Below, in pieces: positions 1 through 8,323 of a stretch of DNA of 63,811 bases. This DNA is from Rhodanobacter sp. (GTDB lineage Bacteria > Pseudomonadota > Gammaproteobacteria > Xanthomonadales > Rhodanobacteraceae), in the NCBI GenBank assembly GCA_030148505.1, contig JASBTI010000005.1, positions 1-63,811 of the forward strand, in the 5' to 3' direction. The position numbers and the translations under genes are program-made. Below the pieces are notes generated by a model. That model ran no database searches. It was not told where the DNA came from and saw nothing but the letters and a program-made list of their open reading frames with translations. How positions within the stretch are numbered: position 1 is the first letter of the stretch; each line of letters opens with the position of its first letter.

Positions 1-99
1 ACGCCCGTCGACCGCTACGTAGCGGGGAGAACCTGGGCGAACGTGTTGCCGATCAACTCGCCAATATCGGCAGACAACCGGCCTTGGTTCGCTCTTTCT

Positions 100-315
100 T
101 CAAGCATCCAACTGTTGCCTATATTTCTGACTGCTGAGTAAGATATCTCGCTCCTCTTCGGTGCGCCGCAACTGAGCATGCAGCTTGAGGACCTCGCTTT
201 TGGCTCCAATCAGTTCGCCGGCACGTTGCTCAGAATCATCCGGCTTCACGGCCTTGACCCACTTGTACAGGCTGTGACACGACATGCCGAGCCGTTTGGA
301 AACCTGGGCGACCTA
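100..315 (-). pseudogene. IS3-family OrfA remnant
   Basis: The minus strand reads VAQVSKRLGMSCHSLYKWVK, the helix-turn-helix of IS3-family OrfA, followed by the usual leucine-rich region (LKLHAQLRRTEEERDILL). The frame then diverges into SSQKYRQQLDA and stops, so the end of OrfA and all of OrfB are missing. Upstream (314-570) the coding context is replaced by unrelated DNA with a GC-rich hairpin, so the N-terminus is also cut. This is insertion-sequence debris at the edge of the island and cannot make an active transposase. The family call rests on motif recognition. Confidence 0.7.
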
Positions 316-332
316 AACCAACAAGAGAGTTC

Positions 333-349
333 CCCCGGCTCTGCCGGGG
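333..349. other. GC-rich hairpin in IS debris
   Basis: CCCCGGC-TCT-GCCGGGG forms a perfect 7-bp stem with a 3-nt loop. It lies where the IS3 remnant is cut, in non-coding DNA between 315 and 570. It resembles the hairpin found near the ends of some insertion sequences, or a terminator without a clear U-tract. No gene is recognised in 350-570. Confidence 0.5.
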
Positions 350-570
350 AGGCAGTAGAAGTTTGACATTTACAAAAGTCAACCACCCGGATCGCGAGAG
401 AGCTTCTTTTCTGCTCAAGCCCACTGAAGGCGATTCGCACCATGCCGGAAAAACGCGGGACGCCCACGATGTCTTTGCCGTCCACGTCCTGTGCGGACAG
501 GGAAGGGCCGCGATTGACCCGATTTCACGAAGATCCCAAATTATAGAGCTGCTCAGTTGGCAGTAGGCGT

Positions 571-1392
571 TCAATCCCGATGAGATCGCTGCCTTTCGAC
601 TTCAACACGCCCCTGCCGCGCGACCAGCATTTCCCCCTCGGCAAGCGCGACCCATCCCTCATCCGTCAGCGGGACGCTCGCGACCAGACACACCTCCTGC
701 TCGCCGTCTTCGGAAGCGATCCGCAGCCCTTCTGCCGCCAGTTCGCCGCCCGCCGGACAGCGCCGGACGAGCCGCCACATCCCCGGCGCCTTGATCGATC
801 CATCACACTGATGCCGGCGGTCCGCGCACGCGAACAGCGCGTCACCGTCACAGTACAGAAAGTTCGCTGGGCCGAGTTCGCGCAGCGCGGCGGCGAATTG
901 GGCGACAATCTGTCTGCGCTCGCCGATCGGCGGCACCCGTCCCGAGAACCACAAGGGCCGCAGCGTATCCATCAACGCGCAGAATGCCTGCTCGGAATCG
1001 GTTTCTCCGACCGGACGAAATCCCTCGGCGCGGAAGCGACGGTCACCCGCAATGCCTTTCAGGTCGCCGTTGTGGGCGAAACAGTGCCAGGCGCCGCCGA
1101 GCTCGCGCACGAACGGCTGGCAGTTGCGCGACGCAACCGATCCTTGCGTGGCTTTGCGTATGTGGCTGATCACAAGCGAACTCGAAAATGGATTCGTCTG
1201 GATGAAGCGCACGCATGCGCTGGATGCCGCCGGATCTCGTTCCTTGACCAGCCGAATATCGCCTTCTTCATACCATCCGATACCCCAGCCGTCCTTGTGC
1301 GGCCCGCTCAGACCGCCGTGGCGCGAGAATTCTTCCAGCGACAGGGTGACCGTCGTGGGGTGCCGCGTCGACATCGCAAAAAGCTCGCACAT
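571..1392 (-). CDS. Class II glutamine amidotransferase (YafJ/EgtC-like)
   Basis: The protein has 273 residues and starts MCELFAMS. After removal of Met1 the exposed Cys2 is the N-terminal nucleophile typical of class II (Ntn-hydrolase) glutamine amidotransferases. Family features include GPHKDGWGIGWY (near residues 31-42), SHIRKAT and FAHNGDL, which bind glutamine and form the oxyanion site. The whole protein is one amidotransferase domain, so it probably hydrolyses glutamine or a gamma-glutamyl compound; the physiological substrate cannot be read from sequence. The start is fixed by the MC motif. It looks intact and shares no operon with the metal genes downstream. Confidence 0.85.
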   Translation of the reverse strand: MCELFAMSTRHPTTVTLSLEEFSRHGGLSGPHKDGWGIGWYEEGDIRLVKERDPAASSACVRFIQTNPFSSSLVISHIRKATQGSVASRNCQPFVRELGGAWHCFAHNGDLKGIAGDRRFRAEGFRPVGETDSEQAFCALMDTLRPLWFSGRVPPIGERRQIVAQFAAALRELGPANFLYCDGDALFACADRRHQCDGSIKAPGMWRLVRRCPAGGELAAEGLRIASEDGEQEVCLVASVPLTDEGWVALAEGEMLVARQGRVEVERQRSHRD

Positions 1393-1455
1393 GTTTTGCT
1401 CCTGTCCGCCTGGTCGAAAGCCGATTGCTTCCGGCCTGGCTGGGTTTCGGTTCAG

Positions 1456-1700
1456 TTATAGGCGGGAGAGGATATCGAGTGCCTGTTCGACTCGACGAGC
1501 GCACTTCATCTTCGCGCGGAGCCGTGATTCGAGCAGGCAGCCCACCAAGGCGTGAAACGCCTTGTCGAGGGCACGTTTCGCCGCAGAAAGCTGCTGCACC
1601 ACCGATTCACGGGGGCGTCCTCGTGGATCAACCGTTGCAGGCCGCGCGAGCGACCCTCGATGCGCTTGAGTTGGAGAATCAGGCATGCTCGTCTCGTTCA
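1456..1700 (-). pseudogene. Frameshifted CsoR/RcnR-type metal-sensing repressor
   Basis: Two adjacent minus-strand frames together give a CsoR/FrmR-family repressor. One encodes LQLKRIEGRSRGLQRLIHED (helix 1). The other continues as ESVVQQLSAAKRALDKAFHA and then LVGCLLESRLR up to a C-terminal ALDILSRL. The break lies near GACGCCCCCGTGAATCGG, where one base seems lost from a C-run. A TGA also sits just upstream of the first half, so there is no clean start. Members of this family repress metal efflux genes and bind metal or aldehyde through Cys and His. As it stands the reading frame cannot give a full protein. It is divergent from the arsR-type gene. Confidence 0.65.
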
Positions 1701-1790
1701 CGGCGCATACGGCCCGTGCGGCATCCCCTTCGAGCTGATTTAGGACCCACTGCAATGGCTCCTCCGATGATTGCCCTTGCATCTTATTAT

Positions 1791-1811
1791 TAGTTGTATG
1801 ATAGTGCAACT
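1791..1811. promoter_or_regulatory. Candidate ArsR-type operator
   Basis: AGTTG-TATGATAGTG-CAACT is an inverted repeat immediately before the arsR-type ATG at 1812, in a small AT-rich island of otherwise GC-rich DNA. ArsR/SmtB repressors usually bind imperfect dyads overlapping their own promoter. The position between the regulator and the divergent repressor remnant fits autoregulation. Confidence 0.4.
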
Positions 1812-2213
1812 ATGCACTCCGTAGCTGTGAAACCTGAAGATGTCTTCCAAGCCCTCGCCGATCCCACACGCGTCCGCGTCGTGCGGCTGCTGGCAAGCAC
1901 GGGGGAGGAATCCTGCCTGTGCGAACTGGTCGACAGCCTGCTTGAGCCGCAGTACAAGCTGTCGCGCCATGTGAAGATCCTGCGGCAAGCCGGGCTGTTG
2001 TCGGTGGAGAAGAGCGGCCGTTGGGTCTATCACCGCTTGGTGACCGACGTACCTTGCCTCCTTCATCTTTATGAAATGGTGCGTGCGCTCCCCGACAGGG
2101 AGCGCGAGTTTGCGCAGGACTTGAAGCGGTTCAAGGCGCGCATGTGTCTCAGAGAAGGCGGGCGCTGCCGGCTGGGCATCCAAACCCCCGCGTTTGCGGT
2201 GGCACAAGCCTAA
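1812..2213 (+). CDS. ArsR/SmtB-family metal-responsive repressor
   Basis: This is a winged-helix regulator of about 133 residues. The body FQALADPTRVRVVRLLA is the classic ArsR helix 1-2. The motif EESCLCEL (residues near 30-37) corresponds to ELCVCDL, the alpha-3 Cys pair that binds As(III), Cd(II) or Pb(II). KLSRHVKILRQAGLL is the recognition helix. An in-frame TTG lies 18 bases upstream, but the ATG at 1812 is preferred because the inverted repeat lies just before it. A Cys-rich tail (MCLREGGRCRLG) may add metal ligands. It probably represses the downstream PAP2/P-type ATPase group. Confidence 0.85.
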   Translation: MHSVAVKPEDVFQALADPTRVRVVRLLASTGEESCLCELVDSLLEPQYKLSRHVKILRQAGLLSVEKSGRWVYHRLVTDVPCLLHLYEMVRALPDREREFAQDLKRFKARMCLREGGRCRLGIQTPAFAVAQA

Positions 2214-2335
2214 CGCGAAGAAGGAAGGCACACGATGGCGCGGTATTGTCACAACGAGATGCGTGGCCAACAGTGGGCATCCCGCAGGCGGCGTAGTGCG
2301 CGCGGAGTTCTTTCTGGTTTGGACTTCGGACGGTC

Positions 2336-2883
2336 ATGGCGACTTTGAATATCAGGTGCCGTTGGGACGGACTCCACGTTTGGCTTTTTGAGCTCGCGCA
2401 ACAAGCGCGCTCACCTGCGATTGAGCTGGCCCTGGTTTCGGTCTTTGGTTGGTTCTGGCTTGCCCCGTACTATGGGCGCGTCATCGGTGCGCAGGCGTTG
2501 CGTATCGTGCGTTGCCCCGACCACCACGCAAGCGTGGGCTGTCGATTGGTGCACCGGTGGGAGGCCGTGTTCTTCCGCTACCGGTCAACTCCGAGGGGAG
2601 CTTTCCGAGCGGTCATGCGGCCTTTGCCGCGGTCCTCGTCCGCAGACTCTGGCGGCACTTCAGCGGGTGCACGGCGCGGGCCATGTTGGTGCCTTTTCTG
2701 GTGTGCGTCGGACTTTCGCGGGTGTTGATTGGCGCACACTTTCCGGCCGACGTGGTCGCGGCATATATCGCCGGACTGGCGAGCGTTCGGATTTCCAACA
2801 GGCTGTTGAGGCGAGTCGAAAGGGCCTGGACGGAACGGGTGACGAATGGGCGCGAAGGTCCGGAGGGGAGAGCAAGAAGATGA
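2336..2883 (+). pseudogene. PAP2-superfamily phosphatase, N-terminus frameshifted
   Basis: The C-terminal half, in the frame from 2449, carries the PAP2 signatures SEGSFPSGH and GLSRVLIGAHFPADV, giving the catalytic histidines and aspartate of the acid-phosphatase/undecaprenyl-diphosphatase fold. The expected hydrophobic N-terminus is instead in another frame from 2336 (FELAQQARSPAIELALVSVF), so at least one frameshift separates the halves. The KxxxxxxRP motif is not clear. Its stop overlaps the start of the metal ATPase (ATGA), so the two were once translationally coupled. PAP2 genes often accompany metal efflux genes; the role there is uncertain. Confidence 0.55.
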
Positions 2884-5006
2884 CGACAAAGCAGCTTGAA
2901 TTGCGGGTAGCGAATCTCGATTGCGAGCACGACGCCGTCGCCATTGAGCGGGGTGTGCGGGGACAGGCGGGAGTGGTCAACCTGAAGGTCTATCCCAAGT
3001 CGGCCAAGGTTGCCCTCACCTACGATCCGGAGCTGACCAAGCCCGAGGCGCTCAAAGTCCGGCTGAAGGATCTCGGATTTGCGCCCCTCGATGCGCAGGA
3101 GATGGCGGCACCGCCCGCGCCTTGGAGCAACCCCAAGGTACTCACCTCTGCCTCGTCAGGATTGCTGCTGCTCGCCGGATGGCTGATCGGGCTCTTCGGC
3201 GCGCCCGAAGCGGCCCCGATCGGCTTCTATGTGGCGGCGATCCTTGTTGGTGGCTACTTTTTCGGGCGTGAAGCGCTGGAGGATCTGGTCTTCGAGCGCG
3301 AGATCGGAATCGAGCTGCTCATGAGCGTGGCGGCGATCGTCGCGGCGGTCATGGGACAGCCCGGCGAGGGCGCGGCACTGGTATTCCTTTATTCGATCAG
3401 CGAGGCCGCCGAAGGCTATACCGAGGAAAAGACGCGCGCCGCGATCAAGGCATTGATGAAGCTTGTGCCGAAGATCGCGCTGGTGCGGCGCGATGGATCG
3501 GAGCGGGAAATCCCGGTCGAAGAGCTTGCCGTGGGCGAAGTCTTCATCGTCAAGCCCGGGCAGGCCATCGCGACCGACGGCGTGGTGGTGACGGGCTCCT
3601 CCAGCGTCAACCAGGCGCCGGTGACCGGGGAGAGCGTGCCGGTTGAAAAGCATCCCGGCGAAACGGTCTTCGCGGGTAGCATCAACGGCGAAGGCGCACT
3701 CGAAGCGCGGGCGACCAAGACGTTCGCCGAGAACACCATCGCCCGCATCATTCATATGGTCGAGGAGGCGCAGGAGAAGAAGGGCAAGGGCCAGCGCTTC
3801 ATCGAGCGGTTCGGAGCCGTTTACAGCCCGCTCGTACTGCTCGTCGGCATCCTGATCGCCGTCGTGCCGCCGATCCTTTTCGGTATGGAGTGGGCGACAT
3901 GGATCACGCGCGCCACCGTGTTTATCGTCGCCGCCGCCCCGTGCGCGCTCGTCATTTCGATTCCGATCACGCTCGTCGCTTCCCTGGGCACCGGTGCGCG
4001 CAACGGCGTGCTGATCAAGGGCGGCATCTATGTCGAGGATCTGGCGAAAATCAGGGTCGTTGCGCTGGACAAAACCGGCACGCTGACGCGGGGCGAGCCG
4101 GATGTCACCGACGTCATCGTCTGCGGAGGCAAAACGGGTGATCCGATCGGCTCCCCACAGGACGTGCTGGCGCTCGCCGCCGGGGTGGAAGATCGCAGCG
4201 AGCATCCGCTGGCGCGCGCCGTCGCGCGGCATGCCCGCGCACAGGCAGTGACGCCGGTGAAGGCGGATCAGTTCCGCGCGCTCACCGGCGCCGGCGCCTC
4301 GGCGCTGGTCGATGGCGTCACCCTGTACGTGGGCAGCCCGGACCTCTTCATATCGCGCCTCGGCGTCGGTCTCGATGACGTTCGGGGCGACATTGAACGT
4401 ATGCAAAGCGAAGGCAAGACGGTCATCGTGGTAGGCGATGAGCGAGGTCCTCGCGGCATCATCGCGATTCGCGACAACATCCGGTCGAATGCACGCAAGG
4501 CGATCGACGCGCTTCATGCCGCCGGCGTGGAGAAGGTGGTGATGCTGACCGGTGACAATGATCGAACTGCGCAGGCAATCGCGCGGGAACTGGGCATCGA
4601 CGAGATCTACGCCGACCTGAAGCCAAAGGACAAAGTCGCCAAAGTGCGCGAACTCGCGCAGCGCTACGGGCATGTCGCGATGGTGGGTGATGGCGTGAAC
4701 GATGCTCCTGCGCTTGCCGAAGCCACGGTCGGCGTGGCGATGGGCGCGGCGGGTACGGACGTGGCCCTGGAGACCGCCGACGTTGCGCTGATGGCGGACG
4801 ATCTGGAGAAGCTCGCCTACGCGCTTCGCCTCGCGCAGCGCAACCGCTCGGTGGTGAACCAGAATCTGGCGCTGTCGGCGGTGATCATCGGCGTTCTGGT
4901 GGTCGGCGCCGTCACCGGCGCCTTCTCGCTGCCGGTCGCAGTCATAGGGCATGAACTGAGTGAATTTGTCGTGATTGCGAGCGCGCTGCGGATGCTCAAA
5001 ACATGA
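2880..5006 (+). CDS. P1B-type heavy-metal-transporting ATPase
   Basis: The 708-residue inner-membrane cation pump exports metal at the cost of ATP. The start at 2880 is chosen because it overlaps the upstream stop (ATGA) and opens directly into an HMA-like domain. That domain has LDCEHD rather than the usual GMTCxxC. The pump core follows: actuator loop TGES, transmembrane motif AAPCALVIS, phosphorylation site DKTGTLTRG, the HP locus SEHPLARA and hinge GDGVNDAPAL. The membrane metal motif reads APC rather than CPC. The last segment has HELSEFVVIASALRML, like the HEG region of Zn/Cd pumps. Context with an ArsR regulator suggests Zn, Cd or Pb export, but the altered motifs leave specificity open. 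Confidence 0.9.
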   Translation: MTTKQLELRVANLDCEHDAVAIERGVRGQAGVVNLKVYPKSAKVALTYDPELTKPEALKVRLKDLGFAPLDAQEMAAPPAPWSNPKVLTSASSGLLLLAGWLIGLFGAPEAAPIGFYVAAILVGGYFFGREALEDLVFEREIGIELLMSVAAIVAAVMGQPGEGAALVFLYSISEAAEGYTEEKTRAAIKALMKLVPKIALVRRDGSEREIPVEELAVGEVFIVKPGQAIATDGVVVTGSSSVNQAPVTGESVPVEKHPGETVFAGSINGEGALEARATKTFAENTIARIIHMVEEAQEKKGKGQRFIERFGAVYSPLVLLVGILIAVVPPILFGMEWATWITRATVFIVAAAPCALVISIPITLVASLGTGARNGVLIKGGIYVEDLAKIRVVALDKTGTLTRGEPDVTDVIVCGGKTGDPIGSPQDVLALAAGVEDRSEHPLARAVARHARAQAVTPVKADQFRALTGAGASALVDGVTLYVGSPDLFISRLGVGLDDVRGDIERMQSEGKTVIVVGDERGPRGIIAIRDNIRSNARKAIDALHAAGVEKVVMLTGDNDRTAQAIARELGIDEIYADLKPKDKVAKVRELAQRYGHVAMVGDGVNDAPALAEATVGVAMGAAGTDVALETADVALMADDLEKLAYALRLAQRNRSVVNQNLALSAVIIGVLVVGAVTGAFSLPVAVIGHELSEFVVIASALRMLKT

Positions 5007-5168
5007 GCGACAAGTACCGTGAAATCGTCCTGCCGAGGTGGCGCGCAGGCCTTCCGCGTCGTGGATTGTGAAGCGCCGGTTACGACCACCTGGATGCCGG
5101 GCGCGTTGAGAATCTCGACCCCGTCAACGGTAGCAGAAGCGAAACTCTCTAATGATAGGAGAAGCGGC

Positions 5169-5552
5169 ATGAGCAAGTATGGCTTCGGCAAGATTGTCGA
5201 CTTGTCGTTTGATGACGCAATTGAACACGTGACCCACGCACTTCAGGCCGAAGGCTTTGGCGTGCTCGCCGATACCGACATCGCGGGCGCGATGAAAAAG
5301 AAACTCAGAACATGCCGCCTTACCGGATCCTGGGCGCATGCAATCCGCCATTGGCGCATCGCGCCCTGGAATGCGAGCCATCCATCGGTTTGCTTCTGCC
5401 CTGCAACGTCTGGTGCGGCAGGACGGCGCCAGCACGGTCCATGTTGAGTTCATGGACCCCAAAGCCGTACTCGGCGCGTCGGAAAACCGGAGATCGCCCA
5501 ACTGGCCAGCGAGGTGAGGCACCGCCTGGAGAGAGTCATGCAGGCGCTATGA
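5169..5552 (+). pseudogene. DUF302 protein broken by frameshifts
   Basis: Three reading frames combine into one DUF302 protein. The first gives [20 protein letters not shown] and runs to KKKL. The second gives [20 protein letters not shown] and GLLLPCNV. The third gives [18 protein letters not shown] and, after another shift, [23 protein letters not shown]302 proteins are small and of unknown function, often beside metal or sulfur genes. At least two or three indels within 380 bases imply a decayed gene, unless the assembly is poor here. The first ATG follows AGGAGAAGCGGC, so expression signals remain. Confidence 0.6.
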
Positions 5553-5723
5553 CGCCATGAGGCTATGGCCTTCCCAGTTTGGAGGGAAGTGTCATGCAAG
5601 CTATCTGAATGTTCCTACGTGCTGTCGAAGCGGTGCAATGACGGCCAATCCAGACGGAAATGTTTGGGCGATAAAGCGTGGAGCGTACTGTTTGTAAAGA
5701 GGTTCGATAGAAGGAGAGAAACC

Positions 5724-5990
5724 ATGAAATGCCCGGTATGCAAAGACACAAATCTGGCGATGACCGAGCGCCAGGGAATCGAGATTGACTATTGCCCCGA
5801 ATGTCGCGGCGTATGGCTGGATCGTGGCGAGCTGGACAAGTTCATCGAGCACGCGGAGCGCCAGGCTGGCGACCTGCCGCGCGGCGATTACCCCGAGCGG
5901 ATACGCACGCCTGGGCGGCAAGACCACTGCCGCGATGATGACTACAGGGGCAAGCGGCGCAAATCCTTCCTGCGCGATTTGTTCGACTGA
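5724..5990 (+). CDS. TFIIB-type zinc-ribbon small protein
   Basis: This 88-residue protein has two CxxC pairs, MKCPVCKD at the start and YCPECRGVWLDRGELDKF in the middle, the signature of the zf-TFIIB family found in many Proteobacteria. The rest is charged, with a basic end (GKRRKSFLRDLF). The start is supported by AAGGAGAGAAACC. The family is thought to bind one zinc; its function is unknown. It lies 9 bases before the next small gene, so the two may be co-transcribed. Confidence 0.8.
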   Translation: MKCPVCKDTNLAMTERQGIEIDYCPECRGVWLDRGELDKFIEHAERQAGDLPRGDYPERIRTPGRQDHCRDDDYRGKRRKSFLRDLFD

Positions 5991-5999
5991 GGGGCGGAC

Positions 6000-6563
6000 A
6001 TGAGCGGATGGTTCTGGATCGGCGGTCTGGACCTGATGATTTTACTGGTGCTCCTCGTCTGGGGCATTATCGCCGGCGTCTGCCTTGTCAAGGACAGGCT
6101 TGCGCATTGGTTGGCTGGCAGAAAACAAATCGCCGCGCACTCCGCACAAATGGGCGACAAGGTGTTCCTTGGACTCAAGGAGCGGGCCGAGGCGCTCCTG
6201 CCGCCCGGGCTGGGAAGCAAGATCGAGGGGTGGATGCCGGGCGCGCCACACGACTTCACGAAGACCCGTTCTCTTTTGATGGGAGGGGGCTTCATGGACT
6301 TGCCAAACATGTCCAGACATAATTTTCTTCATATCTGTGAGACCGCAGTCGCGTATCGCCGGGGCGGTCATGGGTGCGGCACATGCCTTCCTCAACAACA
6401 ACGGTATCGTTGCAGTCCTTGCGGTGGAGACGTTGTACCGTGTGAGGGATTATTGACCGGGCCAGGATGCATGACAGACACCGTCGCCCGACCCAGCCAG
6501 TCCAATGGATTGGAGCAAGCGGAGCGCAAAGTGAAATTGTCTAACAGAACTGTCGTCCTGTAG
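6000..6563 (+). CDS. Hypothetical membrane-anchored protein (3' part uncertain)
   Basis: The open frame codes for 187 residues. It starts MSGWFWIGGLDLMILLVLLV, one N-terminal membrane segment, then an amphipathic KERAEALLPPGLGSKI region. I do not recognise a family. From about 6331 the +1 frame looks more protein-like (SRIAGAVMGAAHAFLNNNGI, ending at 6456), whereas the listed frame becomes rich in Cys and Gly. The natural protein may therefore switch frames, which would make this another decayed gene. It directly follows the zinc-ribbon gene. Confidence 0.45.
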   Translation: MSGWFWIGGLDLMILLVLLVWGIIAGVCLVKDRLAHWLAGRKQIAAHSAQMGDKVFLGLKERAEALLPPGLGSKIEGWMPGAPHDFTKTRSLLMGGGFMDLPNMSRHNFLHICETAVAYRRGGHGCGTCLPQQQRYRCSPCGGDVVPCEGLLTGPGCMTDTVARPSQSNGLEQAERKVKLSNRTVVL

Positions 6564-6572
6564 GCTTCCCGG

Positions 6573-6962
6573 ATGTATGACTCGTCACCGTCCCTGCTGA
6601 CTCGCTTGCGCCGCCACCGCGGTCTGTGGACGTTGGCCGTCGCTGTGATGCTGATCAAGCTGATCGCCGGGACTGTCTGTCTGGCCGATGCACCCGAGAA
6701 GCGACTCGTTTCGGACACCACCATTTCTGCTGTCAGTACGCCACTGGATACGGTGATCGCTGATCTAGCGACGGACGATCCGAATGCCTGCCTTCTGGGT
6801 GAAGGCAGTGCTTGTCATTGCACCTGTGCGCACTCGGCGACGCTGCCGATGAGCAGCATGGATCCCATCGCAAGGATGGAAGCTCGCTTCGACACCCCGG
6901 CCATCCGATCCGGATTCGCGCCGGCCGCGCCTGAGTCGCTATTGCGCCCTCCGCTCGCCTGA
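6573..6962 (+). CDS. Small secreted protein preceding the RND operon (CzcI-like position)
   Basis: The 129-residue protein has a basic N-terminus and one hydrophobic segment (WTLAVAVMLIKLIAGTVCLA) that reads as a signal peptide. The mature part holds a Cys/His patch, SACHCTCAHS, that could bind metal. It lies 71 bases ahead of the outer-membrane factor and in the same direction. Small periplasmic metal-binding proteins such as CzcI occupy this place in several czc operons, but no clear homology is visible, so the analogy is positional only. Confidence 0.55.
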   Translation: MYDSSPSLLTRLRRHRGLWTLAVAVMLIKLIAGTVCLADAPEKRLVSDTTISAVSTPLDTVIADLATDDPNACLLGEGSACHCTCAHSATLPMSSMDPIARMEARFDTPAIRSGFAPAAPESLLRPPLA

Positions 6963-7033
6963 AAACACTCCGTTTCGCGATGAAACCGCCCAGGCGGTTC
7001 GTCGATTCGTGATCGTTTTCAGGAGATGGCTTC

Positions 7034-8323
7034 ATGTCTTTTTTTCGTTCGGTGCCGCTCGGTGCCGTGTGTCTGTTGTACGCGGCGATGCTCAGTGCCG
7101 CCCCTGTATCCCCTCCCTCTATACCCGCAGTTTCCCGGCCCACGTCGCTGGCATCGTCCTCTCTGCAGGACGCGGTGCGCCGCATATGGCAGGCCAGTCC
7201 CGAGGTGCAGGCCGCGCGAGCCGATCTTGACGCCGCCCGTGCCCGTGCGCGGGCCGCGGCGCAGCCGCTGTATAACCCCTCGCTGTCGCTCGATGCGGAG
7301 AACGCCGACGTCAATCGGCGCACGGCCGGCATTAGTCTGCCGCTGGATCTGTCAGGCAAACGTCGCGCTCGTACTCGCCGGGGTGAGGCCGATCTGCGCG
7401 TCGCCGAAGCCAGCTACAACGTGCTGCGCCGTGACGTGGCTGCGCGCTGGCTGAAGGCCTGGTCGACGGCTGCGCTCGCAGCCCGGCAGCGCGAAATGGG
7501 CCAGCGGCGGCTCGTGCTGATGCAGCGCTTTGATGAGCTGGCCGCACAGCGGCTCAAGGTCGGTGACATCAGCAGCCCGGAACGCGACTTGGCGGGTCTG
7601 GCCCTGGGTGAAGCACAGCTGCAACAGGCGAGCCTCGCGGGCAATGAGGCGGCAGCCCGTGCCGCGTTGTTGGCCATCAGCGGCGACCAACAAACACTGC
7701 TGCCCCCGCTTCCCAAAAGCCTGTCGCCCGCAGCGGACAGCGTCGCCGCATTGCCCGTCGACGAGCTGCCCGAACTGCGTCAGGCTCGCGCTCGGCAAGC
7801 GAGCGCCGAGGCCGGTGTGCAAATCGCACGCCGGGCACGCATTCCCGATCCCACGCTTAGCCTGACCGGCGGTCAGGTGCGCAGTGGACCGCGCACCGAT
7901 CAGGTGATCGGCCTGAGCGTGTCCATTCCCTTGCCCGTGCTCAACACCGGACGCGCCGAAGTGGATGCCGCCCTGGCGGAAGCCGACGCGGCAGCGGCCG
8001 GCGTGCGTTCGCGCCAGTTTGTGTTGCGCGCCGGACAGCAGGAAGTACTGGCCCGCTATAACGCCCTGCGCGGTGCGGTCAAAGCGTTTCGCAGCGGTCG
8101 TGCCGCCGCGTTTGCGGATCGCACCGCGTTGCTGGAAAAGCTCTGGCGAGCCGGCGAAATCAGCACCTCCGACTATCTCGTGCAGCTCAAGCAGAGCCTT
8201 GACACCGCGCTGTCTGGCCAGGAACTGGAAAGCCAGACCTGGCAGGCCTGGTTCGATTATCTCACCGCTGCGGGCCGTCTGACCGACTGGCTCGACGGCC
8301 GCACTCAGGATCTTTCCCGATGA
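7034..8323 (+). CDS. czcC: TolC/CzcC-type outer-membrane factor of HME-RND efflux
   Basis: The protein has 429 residues with a signal peptide (LGAVCLLYAAMLSAAPVS). Two long alpha-helical repeats typical of outer-membrane efflux proteins follow: SLQDAVRRIWQASPEVQAAR opens repeat one and LPELRQARARQASAEAGVQI opens repeat two. The protein would form the trimeric channel carrying metal ions from the periplasm across the outer membrane. It overlaps the adaptor gene by 4 bases (ATGA), which marks a tightly coupled operon with pump and adaptor. AGGAGATGG precedes the start. The czc name reflects family and gene order, not proven metal specificity. Confidence 0.88.
   Translation: MSFFRSVPLGAVCLLYAAMLSAAPVSPPSIPAVSRPTSLASSSLQDAVRRIWQASPEVQAARADLDAARARARAAAQPLYNPSLSLDAENADVNRRTAGISLPLDLSGKRRARTRRGEADLRVAEASYNVLRRDVAARWLKAWSTAALAARQREMGQRRLVLMQRFDELAAQRLKVGDISSPERDLAGLALGEAQLQQASLAGNEAAARAALLAISGDQQTLLPPLPKSLSPAADSVAALPVDELPELRQARARQASAEAGVQIARRARIPDPTLSLTGGQVRSGPRTDQVIGLSVSIPLPVLNTGRAEVDAALAEADAAAAGVRSRQFVLRAGQQEVLARYNALRGAVKAFRSGRAAAFADRTALLEKLWRAGEISTSDYLVQLKQSLDTALSGQELESQTWQAWFDYLTAAGRLTDWLDGRTQDLSR

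Noticed and set aside
2388..2879. N-terminal extension of the metal ATPase
   Set aside because: It overlaps the PAP2 gene in another frame and is Arg-rich without motifs; the ATGA-coupled start at 2880 gives a normal HMA start.
3156..4952. A 598-codon open frame antisense to the metal ATPase
   Set aside because: Composition is His/Arg/Asp-rich without domains, and the sense strand has all P-type ATPase motifs.
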